Source of the DNA: CAYLPU01 sp964385635
GTDB taxonomy: Bacteria > Chloroflexota > Anaerolineae > B4-G1
Assembly (NCBI GenBank): GCA_964385635.1
Contig: CAYLPU010000007.1
Location: 1 to 64,000 of the forward strand
Length of the DNA: 64,000 bases
Direction of reading: 5' to 3'
In this document: positions 36,765 through 43,226 of the stretch, in pieces
How positions within the stretch are numbered: position 1 is the stretch's first letter
How the letters are laid out: each line of letters begins with the position of its first letter
The notes under the pieces: generated by a model
The model's input: the letters and a program-made list of their open reading frames with translations, nothing else
What the model was told of the DNA's origin: nothing
Databases searched by the model: none
Program-made: the position numbers and the translations under genes

Positions 36765-37051
36765 CAGGCCGGTTCCGAAGATACGCCAACCGGGACAAGA
36801 TGCGGCCAGATTGAATGCCGGGGACGGAGAAGGTGTTGAATAGTCTGCCGATACATTCGCTCCCGTTCCAGCCTGATCTCATACAGACCAGCCCACAAGG
36901 CGAAATCGGCCACCCAGTTCTCATCTTCCGGTTCCTCGCCGGCAAGATACATCTCATAGAGCGTCTCGGAGAGCAGACCGTATTTTTCTTCAAAGCGCTC
37001 CAGTTTCTTGTTCAGAGCGTGGATATCAGCAATGATCTCTTCTAGTTCCAT
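36764..37051 (-). CDS. TumA-type antitoxin
   Basis: A 95-residue protein: MELEEIIADIHALNKKLERFEEKYGLLSETLYEMYLAGEEPEDENWVADFALWAGLYEIRLERERMY. The N-terminal half is helical and probably coiled-coil. It matches the antitoxin-position protein at 62395 (QDIHGLDARLRELEQQYGLLSEDLYALYRLGE). It precedes TumE, as usual for antitoxin-first modules. GGGGTGAG lies 7 bases before the ATG. Promoter at 37086-37114. Confidence 0.8.
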   Translation of the reverse strand: MELEEIIADIHALNKKLERFEEKYGLLSETLYEMYLAGEEPEDENWVADFALWAGLYEIRLERERMYRQTIQHLLRPRHSIWPHLVPVGVSSEPA

Positions 37052-37085
37052 AGCAGCTCACCCCATCCATTGTTCTGTGACCGAA

Positions 37086-37114
37086 ATTGTAGCACGGTCG
37101 TCCACATCCGTCAA
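37086..37114 (-). promoter_or_regulatory. Promoter of the TumA/TumE operon
   Basis: On the minus strand TTGACG (37114-37109), 17-base spacer and TACAAT (37091-37086), about 35 bases before the TumA ATG. Confidence 0.7.
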
Positions 37115-37179
37115 GGTGCGATTGGCGGAAGAGAACCACGGATGGAGAAATCCACGATGGGATGATCACACCATCGTGT

Positions 37180-37366
37180 ATTTCCTCATCCGAGGTAGTC
37201 TCTTCGCAAACGATATGCCAGGAGGGAGCAGAAGATATTGACACGCGCCAAACCATTCAGTTTGACAATCGCAACGTTGTTGGTTCTGACGCTGGTGCCC
37301 AGCGCACCCCTCGGCTACGCAGCCGCTGAGCCTGTCGAACCGCAGGGCAGGCCCACCACCGCCGCC
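37180..37366. repeat. Right direct repeat (~190 bp) flanking the TumE/TumA cassette
   Basis: Second copy of the unit at 36154-36341. It continues without break into the propeller-coding part of the gene at 37238, so this is the ancestral context and the left copy is the duplicate or the cut fragment. Confidence 0.85.
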
Positions 37367-37795
37367 GCGCCGCCGTCCGCAAGTCCTGCCCGTCCGCTGT
37401 TCCCCGCCGCCGGCGCCACCACCCGCGTCTCCGTCGCCTCCGATGGCAGCCAGGGGAATAGTTGGTCCCAGGATTCCTCCATCTCCGCCGACGGCCGCTA
37501 CGTGGCCTTCCACTCCGACGCCAGCAACCTGGTCAGCGGCGACACAAATGGCGACATTGACATCTTCGTCCACGACCGGCAGACGGGGCAGACCACCCGC
37601 GTCTCCGTCGGTTCCGACGGGGGACAGGGGAATGGTTGGTCCTCCAGGCCCTCCATCTCCGCCGATGGCCGCTATGTGGCCTTCGATTCCTTGGCCAGCA
37701 ACCTGGTCAGCGGCGACACCAATGGCAAACATGACGTCTTCGTCAACGACTGGCGAACGCGGCTTTACCTTCCCCTCATCCTGCGCGACCGCTGA
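37238..37795 (+). CDS. Short secreted PD40 protein with damaged start
   Basis: A 185-residue protein: signal peptide, a Pro/Ala linker, then two PD40-type blades (TTRVSVASDG...SISADGRYVAFHSDASNLVSGDTNGD and a second copy) and a C-terminal RLYLPLILRDR. Related proteins normally have six or more blades, so this looks shortened. The equivalent ATG of the upstream copy is ATA here; the first usable start is TTG 37238, with the ribosome site 13 bases away instead of 10. Expression may be weak or lost. Confidence 0.6.
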   Translation: MTRAKPFSLTIATLLVLTLVPSAPLGYAAAEPVEPQGRPTTAAAPPSASPARPLFPAAGATTRVSVASDGSQGNSWSQDSSISADGRYVAFHSDASNLVSGDTNGDIDIFVHDRQTGQTTRVSVGSDGGQGNGWSSRPSISADGRYVAFDSLASNLVSGDTNGKHDVFVNDWRTRLYLPLILRDR

Positions 37796-38196
37796 GGGGC
37801 ATCAACGGACCGGAAGCCTGTGGCCTGCCCCTGCGCCCTGATCAACAGACAGCGGGATAACAGGCAGCATGGGAGAAACGATCACGGCAGTCAGAGACAA
37901 GCGAACGGGATGGCCGCCGGGTGCTTGTATACTGAGCACACCTGGGTTTGGTGAATTTGGAGTGCAGGCTTCAGCCGGAACTCAGGCGTAAAACCCGGCT
38001 AAAGCCTCGACTCCAAAATCACTGGTTTGATTTGCGTTCAGTATATCGCCGCATGACGCCCCAGCGGCGTTCTGCAGCGCTCCGATCTTTGCCTTTTGGT
38101 AATGGGTGTGGTATAGTAGAATTCGGTTGATAACTCAGCATCGGTGTAGTCGCTCTACGGAGATACCTTATCGCGGATTCACGACGTCTTCATTTG
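37796..38196. other. Intergenic region with a palindromic element
   Basis: No gene seen. It contains the MITE-like palindrome at 37928-38045 and a possible promoter GGTATAGTAGAATTC near 38110. Confidence 0.6.
37928..38045. repeat. 118-bp MITE-like palindrome
   Basis: Ends are TATACTGA (37928-37935) and its inverse TCAGTATA (38038-38045). Inside, two 23-base arms pair with few mismatches: TTTGGAGTGCAGGCTTCAGC... at 37956-37978 and ...GCTAAAGCCTCGACTCCAAA at 37995-38017, with a 16-base loop. The core words CAGGCTTCAGCCGG and CCGGCTAAAGCC give it a repetitive-element look. No coding capacity. Confidence 0.75.
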
Positions 38197-38637
38197 ATGA
38201 TGGAACCCCGAACGTTTAACTATAGCCCAGATGACATTGGCACCGAGGACGTGATCCTGGAGTGGGAGAGCAGGCCAGTTGGCGAACCGCCGCTCTGTCC
38301 AGGTGATAGCCATCCTATGACCCAGCAGTACACGTACACCCTGGCTGGCAGCCGGTTCATCGTCACCTACGAAGCCTGGGTATGCTCCGAGTGCGGTGAA
38401 GTATTCCTGGATCGCCAACAGGCCAGACGCTATGGGGCCATACAGATGCTGGATCATTTGCTCGAAGAGCGGAACGGATCGCCCAAAGGCCAGGTGCTGT
38501 TCGACGGCGAAGACCTCTTCGTAAACCTCTCCCTGGCACGGGATATGGCCGCCCTCTGGCGACAAACGACGGTGACCTGCACCGGGCACGATCTGGCAGC
38601 TACGGGTGTAGCAGCCCGCGCTCGATTTCGGCGATGA
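38197..38637 (+). CDS. YgiT-type zinc-finger protein
   Basis: A 146-residue protein. Residues 30-90 resemble the YgiT/MqsA-type zinc finger: LAGSRFIVTYEAWVCSECGEVFLDRQQARRYGAIQMLDHLL. The second CxxC (CSEC) is intact, while the first, usually CxxCG, is CPGDSH here, so zinc binding may be altered. Such proteins are often antitoxins or regulators; no toxin partner is adjacent. The start is weakly defined: ATG 38197 or 38200, with no clear Shine-Dalgarno site. Confidence 0.55.
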   Translation: MMEPRTFNYSPDDIGTEDVILEWESRPVGEPPLCPGDSHPMTQQYTYTLAGSRFIVTYEAWVCSECGEVFLDRQQARRYGAIQMLDHLLEERNGSPKGQVLFDGEDLFVNLSLARDMAALWRQTTVTCTGHDLAATGVAARARFRR

Positions 38638-38724
38638 GTACGGGCAGATTGGGACCGGGTTATATTGCACTGTCCGCCCGTTAGGCACCGAGTTTTGATT
38701 TGCTTCGAAAACCCAGGAAGGCCC

Positions 38725-38757
38725 AAGAGCAGACGTCGGACATAGGACATAGAACAT
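38725..38757. repeat. GACGTCGGACATAGGACATAG word repeat before kbl
   Basis: A short copy of the GGACATAG words found at 35336-35450, just upstream of the kbl ribosome site. Confidence 0.6.
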
Positions 38758-38778
38758 TACCCAATAAGGAGTAAAACA

Positions 38779-39975
38779 ATGGCAGACAAACTAGATTTCA
38801 TGCGACAGGAGCTTGAGGCCGCCAAGGCCGAAAAGCGGTACATCAACATCCGCACGATGGACTCCCCCGCCGACGGTTGGATGGTGGTGGACGGCAAGAA
38901 GGTGCTGAACTTCTGCACCAATAACTACCTGGGGCTGGCCAACCACCCGGTAATTAAGGAGGCCGCCACGAAAGCCATCGAAGAGTGGGGGGTTGGGCCG
39001 GGCGCAGTCCGCACCATCGCCGGCACCCAGCGCCTGCACGTCGAGTGCGAGAGACGCCTGGCCGAGTTTAAGCGTGTCGAGGCGGCCCTGCTGGTACAGA
39101 GCGGCTTTTGCGCCAACCAGGCCGCCATTCCGCCGCTGGTGGGCCGAGACAAAAAGGCCGGCGTCCAGGACTGCATCTTTTCTGACCGGCTCAACCACGC
39201 CTCCATCATTGACGGCGCGCGGCTGAGCGGAGCCAAGATCATCGTCTTCGAGCACCGCGACCCGGCCGACCTGGAGGCCAAGATCGAGGAGCACCTGCCC
39301 AACTTCCGGCGCGGGCTGATGGTCACCGACGGTGTCTTCTCAATGGACGGCGACGTCGCGCCACTGGACAAACTGTACGAGGTGGCGGCCAAGTACGACG
39401 TGCTAACGATGGTGGACGACGCCCACGGCGAGGGCGTGCTGGGCCAGGGGCGTGGCATCGTGGCCCACTTCGGGCTGGAGGGCAAGTTCGACGTCGAGAT
39501 CGGTACGCTCTCCAAGGCGTTTGGCGTGATGGGCGGTGTCATCGCTGGTAAAGACGTGGTAGTGAACTATATCCGCCAGAAAGCACGTCCCAATCTCTTC
39601 TCCAGCGCCCTCACCCCAGCCGACACCGCTGCCTGTATGGCCTCCGTGGATTACGTCGAGGCACACCCGGAACTGGTGGATAGGCTGTGGGAGAACGCTG
39701 AATACTTCAAGGCCGGCATCAAACAACTGGGCATGGACACTGGCCGCACCGAGACACCCATCGTACCGGTGATGCTGGGCGACGTGAAACTGGCCAAAGA
39801 GTTCAGCGCCAAACTGTTCGAGTATGGCGTGTTTGCCATGGCGCTGGGCTTTCCCACTGTTCCGAAGGGTCAGGCGCGCATCCGCGTGATGAACACCGCC
39901 GCGCACACACGCGAGGACCTGGACCAGGGGCTGGAGATGTTTGAAAAGGTAGCACGGGAACTGGGTGTGGTCTAG
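38779..39975 (+). CDS. kbl: Glycine C-acetyltransferase (2-amino-3-ketobutyrate CoA ligase)
   Basis: A 398-residue PLP enzyme of the alpha-oxoamine synthase family. It cleaves 2-amino-3-ketobutyrate with CoA to glycine and acetyl-CoA, completing the pathway begun by tdh. Seen: NFCTNNYLGLANHP, GVGPGAVRTIAGTQ, DDAHGEGVLG, the PLP-binding Lys in GTLSKAFGVMGG, and LFSSALTPADTAA. AAGGAG precedes the ATG by 8 bases. A 10-bp hairpin terminator follows at 40003-40032. Confidence 0.96.
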   Translation: MADKLDFMRQELEAAKAEKRYINIRTMDSPADGWMVVDGKKVLNFCTNNYLGLANHPVIKEAATKAIEEWGVGPGAVRTIAGTQRLHVECERRLAEFKRVEAALLVQSGFCANQAAIPPLVGRDKKAGVQDCIFSDRLNHASIIDGARLSGAKIIVFEHRDPADLEAKIEEHLPNFRRGLMVTDGVFSMDGDVAPLDKLYEVAAKYDVLTMVDDAHGEGVLGQGRGIVAHFGLEGKFDVEIGTLSKAFGVMGGVIAGKDVVVNYIRQKARPNLFSSALTPADTAACMASVDYVEAHPELVDRLWENAEYFKAGIKQLGMDTGRTETPIVPVMLGDVKLAKEFSAKLFEYGVFAMALGFPTVPKGQARIRVMNTAAHTREDLDQGLEMFEKVARELGVV

Positions 39976-40002
39976 GAGCACTCCCTGACAGTCACGATCA
40001 GA

Positions 40003-40032
40003 CGGGGCAGGCTCGGTGGCGGGCCTGCCCCG
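40003..40032. terminator. Hairpin between kbl and a convergent epimerase gene
   Basis: CGGGGCAGGC, 10-base loop, GCCTGCCCCG. It lies 28 bases after the kbl stop and 18 bases before the end of the minus-strand epimerase gene, so it may serve both. Confidence 0.65.
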
Positions 40033-40049
40033 TTGACATCTCCCTTCCA

Positions 40050-41054
40050 TCAAACCGGGCGCGTGACCGGGCGGCGCTTCGACCACCTGGCCCTTGAACC
40101 GAGGAGATATGGAGATTTCTTCAAGAGCCAGTAGCGAACAACGGGCCGAAACAGCCGTATCAGATGCCGCCGGTACCCTAGCAGCGCGAGCATCTCCTGG
40201 ATATAGTCTCCCAGATCACGTCGCTGGTAGTTGAGAAGCCTCTGGCTTTCGGTGGTGTCCACCCAGTCGGTGCAAAAAGGCGTCGAACCAAAGGCCTCTT
40301 CCGGCAGTTTGCCCACTCCCATCGCGTCCAGTATCCGCCCTACAATCTCGCGATAGTAATACTGGCAACGCTGCCCACCCCCGATCAGCAGGGTTTTCCC
40401 CCACACTTCCTCGCTGCTTATACCGTTGGCGAGCGCCAGCCCCACGTCCCGCGTGTGCACGTATTCCATGCGGTTGTCCAGGGGAACATCGAACATCCCC
40501 GGATCCAGTCGTATCGCCAGTGGCAGCGTAGCGGACAACCTGAGGATAGCCCACTCCAACCCGGACGACTTGACCATCTGTTCACATTCTACCTTGTGAT
40601 ACGAATAGTGTTCGATGGGTTGAACCGGATCCGAGACGGTCCTGGGCGGCGGTTGATCCTGCGTTCTACCGTAGACGTGGTACGTCGAGGTAAAGATAAT
40701 CTTAGGTGGTATGGGAAGGGGTTTCATCGCGTTGAGCAGATTGCGTGTGCCCCCCACATTGATCTCTCGGGCCCAGTCGGGACGAGCCTCAGACTCGACG
40801 CCAGTAGCCGACATTTTGGGAATGATAAACGCCAGATGAACCACGACCTCCTGGTCGCACACTGCGACGGCGATCTCTTCTGGGCAGCGCAAATCTCCCC
40901 ACACCACCTCTATCTGGCCGTTGAACCTGCGGGCGATCTTCTCATTCGCTCTCGTCTTAAGATCGAAACATCGCACAGTGTGGCCTCGCTTGATCAGCTC
41001 TTCCAGCGTACTCGTTCCGACGTTGCCGAAAGCGCCTGTCAACAACACATTCAC
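40050..41054 (-). CDS. NAD-dependent epimerase/dehydratase
   Basis: A 334-residue extended SDR protein. Rossmann motif TGAFGNVGTSTLEEL, the downstream VVVHLAFIIP, and the active-site YSYHK (Y-x3-K) are all present; STYHVYG precedes it. The substrate, presumably a nucleotide-sugar or carbonyl compound, cannot be told. GTG 41054 has GGAGGT 6 bases upstream. It follows the TetR regulator by 35 bases on the same strand, so it is probably in the same operon and under that regulator's control. Confidence 0.8.
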   Translation of the reverse strand: MNVLLTGAFGNVGTSTLEELIKRGHTVRCFDLKTRANEKIARRFNGQIEVVWGDLRCPEEIAVAVCDQEVVVHLAFIIPKMSATGVESEARPDWAREINVGGTRNLLNAMKPLPIPPKIIFTSTYHVYGRTQDQPPPRTVSDPVQPIEHYSYHKVECEQMVKSSGLEWAILRLSATLPLAIRLDPGMFDVPLDNRMEYVHTRDVGLALANGISSEEVWGKTLLIGGGQRCQYYYREIVGRILDAMGVGKLPEEAFGSTPFCTDWVDTTESQRLLNYQRRDLGDYIQEMLALLGYRRHLIRLFRPVVRYWLLKKSPYLLGSRARWSKRRPVTRPV

Positions 41055-41089
41055 CTAACTACCTCCTCTAGTTCTGAGTTTTCTACTCA

Positions 41090-41686
41090 CTACTTCTTCT
41101 CCAGGCCGTCCAGGAGCATCCGCACGCCCTCCCGTGCTACCTCCCCCCAGTCAGCCCCCTCGGGATCAAGCAATCCCTGCAGTACCAGGCCAGCAGCCAT
41201 AGAGACGATAACCAGTGCCGCCATGTCGGGATCAACGGGCCGCAACGTGCCCTCAGCGATGCCAGCCTCGATCATACCAGAGAAAAAGGTCCGATACTGC
41301 CGGTACGGGGCGATGGTTGCCTGCCAGACCGCCGGATCGCGCGCGGCCTTGATCCAGAACTCCAGAGAGATCGGAAGTTGCCCGCCCTCCATCTGGAAGA
41401 CCGGCCGGGCCATCTCGGCCATCCGCAGAAGCCCCTCGGGGACCGTGTCCGCCTCAATGCAGGCCGCCGCCAGTTGGGTGGACAACTCCGCCAACCAGCG
41501 ATCCAGCAATTCCAGGAAAAGAGCCTGCTTGCTGGGGAAGTGGTGGTAGAACGATCCCTTGGTCACACCAGCGCGGCGGCAGATCTCCGCCACCCCGGTA
41601 CCGTCGTAGCCGTACTGGCCAAAACACTCCTCCGCTGACCGCAGAATACGTGAGTGGGTCTCCTCTCCCCGCCGTTGTGAAGTCAT
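41090..41686 (-). CDS. TetR-family transcriptional regulator
   Basis: A 198-residue repressor. The N-terminal HTH is complete: THSRILRSAEECFGQYGYDGTGVAEICRRAGVTKGSFYHHFPSKQALFLELLDRW. The C-terminal ligand domain is of the AcrR/TetR_C type. The ATG at 41686 is chosen because GGAGGTG lies 5 bases before it. A perfect palindrome covers its own transcription start (41701-41720), so it very probably represses itself and the epimerase. A divergent LysM gene starts 189 bases away. Confidence 0.9.
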   Translation of the reverse strand: MTSQRRGEETHSRILRSAEECFGQYGYDGTGVAEICRRAGVTKGSFYHHFPSKQALFLELLDRWLAELSTQLAAACIEADTVPEGLLRMAEMARPVFQMEGGQLPISLEFWIKAARDPAVWQATIAPYRQYRTFFSGMIEAGIAEGTLRPVDPDMAALVIVSMAAGLVLQGLLDPEGADWGEVAREGVRMLLDGLEKK

Positions 41687-41700
41687 CTCCACCTCCATAA

Positions 41701-41720
41701 AATACCGACCGGTCGGTATT
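41701..41720. promoter_or_regulatory. TetR operator palindrome
   Basis: AATACCGACCGGTCGGTATT, a perfect 20-base palindrome of the ACCGACCGGTCGGT type recognised by many TetR repressors. It starts directly after the -10 box of the tetR promoter and covers the expected transcription start. Confidence 0.85.
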
Positions 41721-41748
41721 ATTCTACCACAGTTCTTCTCCTTGTCAA
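41721..41748 (-). promoter_or_regulatory. Promoter of the TetR/epimerase operon
   Basis: On the minus strand TTGACA (41748-41743), a 16-base spacer, and TAGAAT (41726-41721), abutting the operator. Confidence 0.75.
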
Positions 41749-41874
41749 GGCAGTGAAACGCTCCGTTACCCAACCGTAACCTTCCTGTAACAGGCAGGCA
41801 GAGATAATTGTGGCATAATAGGACTGGTGGGCAAACGCACAGGCAGGCAATCAAATGACCAGAGAGGAGGAACA

Positions 41875-42888
41875 ATGCGCAGGAGGATAACGACACTCGG
41901 TCTGGCGCTCACGCTGATACTGGTGCTGGCAGCACCAGCCTTCGCCCAGAGTTCTGTCATCCACGTCGTGCAGCGGGGAGAGAACCTGTTCCGCATTGCG
42001 CTGCGCTACGGGGTGACGGTGAACACGCTGGCGGCGACCAACGGCCTGAACAACGTCAGCCGCATCTACGCCGGGCAGCGGTTGGTCATCCCAACCGGCG
42101 GCAGCACGACCAGCCCAACCAACCCCTCGTCGGGCGTGCACATCGTGCGACGGGGAGAGAATCTGTTTCGCATCGCGCTGCGCTATGGCATCACCTACCA
42201 GGCGTTGGCGGCCGCCAACAGCATCGCCAACCCCAACCATGTCTACGCGGGACAGCGATTGGTGATCCCGGGCCACGGGACCGCACCGTCGGTGCCAGCC
42301 CAACCCGCACCATCGGTGCCAACCCAACCCGCCCCGTCGGGCCAGACCTACACAGTGCGTCGCGGCGACACGCTCTCGGCCATCGCCCGGCGGTACGGCG
42401 TCTCGACGTGGACGCTGGCCCAGGTCAATGGCATCCGCAACCCCTCGTTCATCTACGTCGGGCAGGTGCTGCGCATCCCCGGCGGTGGGAGCCCCGCCCC
42501 ACCCGTCTCACCTGCCCCAGCCCCGGCCCCGGCCAGTGGCCGCTGGATTGACGTGAACCTCAGCGCACAGCGGGTCACCGCCTACCAGGGGAACACACCT
42601 GTGCACAGCACGCTCGCCTCGACCGGACTACCGCGCACGCCGACTCCCACGGGCCAGTACCGCATCTACGTCAAGTACGTCTCCACCCCTATGTCCGGTC
42701 CCGGCTACTACCTGCCCAACGTGCCCTACACGATGTACTTCTACCGGGGCTACGGCCTTCACGGCACCTACTGGCATTCCAACTTCGGCCACCCCATGAG
42801 CCACGGCTGCATCAACCTGCCCACGCCGGAAGCGCGGTGGTTCTTCAACTGGGCCTCAGTGGGCACGCTGGTTAAGATTCACTACTGA
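41875..42888 (+). CDS. LysM-L,D-transpeptidase
   Basis: A 337-residue secreted protein. A signal peptide (MRRRITTLGLALTLILVLAAPAFAQS) precedes three LysM domains (about 27-72, 85-130, 155-203; each with VxRGENLFRIALRYG or VRRGDTLSAIARRYG), which bind peptidoglycan. A YkuD L,D-transpeptidase domain follows (residues 220-337) with the catalytic motif HGTYWHSNFGHPMSHGCINL. It makes 3-3 cross-links or attaches proteins to the wall. ATG 41875 follows GAGGAGG at 41864-41870. Divergent from the TetR operon. Confidence 0.93.
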   Translation: MRRRITTLGLALTLILVLAAPAFAQSSVIHVVQRGENLFRIALRYGVTVNTLAATNGLNNVSRIYAGQRLVIPTGGSTTSPTNPSSGVHIVRRGENLFRIALRYGITYQALAAANSIANPNHVYAGQRLVIPGHGTAPSVPAQPAPSVPTQPAPSGQTYTVRRGDTLSAIARRYGVSTWTLAQVNGIRNPSFIYVGQVLRIPGGGSPAPPVSPAPAPAPASGRWIDVNLSAQRVTAYQGNTPVHSTLASTGLPRTPTPTGQYRIYVKYVSTPMSGPGYYLPNVPYTMYFYRGYGLHGTYWHSNFGHPMSHGCINLPTPEARWFFNWASVGTLVKIHY

Positions 42889-42914
42889 CCCGGTTCCTGG
42901 TACAGAACACGCAA

Positions 42915-42956
42915 AGGCCCCGTCCCGGGAATGTCCTTGCTCCCGAGACGGGGCCT
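42915..42956. terminator. Long GC-rich hairpin after the transpeptidase gene
   Basis: AGGCCCCGTCCCGGGA paired with TCCCGAGACGGGGCCT, one mismatch over 16 bp, 10-base loop, 26 bases after the stop. Confidence 0.75.
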
Positions 42957-42998
42957 GCAGGTTCTGCGCCACAGGCGCGCTCTCACGCGACGCACTAT

Positions 42999-43150
42999 TA
43001 CTACAACGTGACTTCGCTCTAGAAACCCGTTTTCTGGCGCCTCCAATTCAATCCACCAGTGTTACGGAGCCGATTTGCCAACCAGAGTGGCTCCGGCATA
43101 GGAGAAAACGGGTTTCTTTCAAGCCATTATGTCAAAATAACGTTGTAGTA
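42999..43150. repeat. 152-bp nested inverted-repeat element
   Basis: Outer arms TACTACAACGT (42999-43009) and ACGTTGTAGTA (43140-43150); inner arms AGAAACCCGTTTTCT (43021-43035) and its exact inverse (43103-43117); innermost CGGAGCC/GGCTCCG. No coding capacity. The inner arms resemble the AAACCCGGTTTT ends of the element at 32526-32781, so the two may be related families. Confidence 0.75.
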
Positions 43151-43226
43151 CTATTTGGCTCGGGGACTCTCGGCTGTGCCCGCTTCTAATCCGTATATGC
43201 CCGACGAAGACCCCGCAGTTCAGCCA

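Larger units (their letters stand above)
42889..43226. other. Intergenic region with terminator and foldback element
   Basis: No gene. It holds the hairpin at 42915-42956 and a nested inverted-repeat element at 42999-43150. Confidence 0.7.

Noticed and set aside
41687..41896. N-terminal extension of the TetR gene
   Set aside because: It would cover the promoter and operator; GGAGGTG and the HTH position support 41686.
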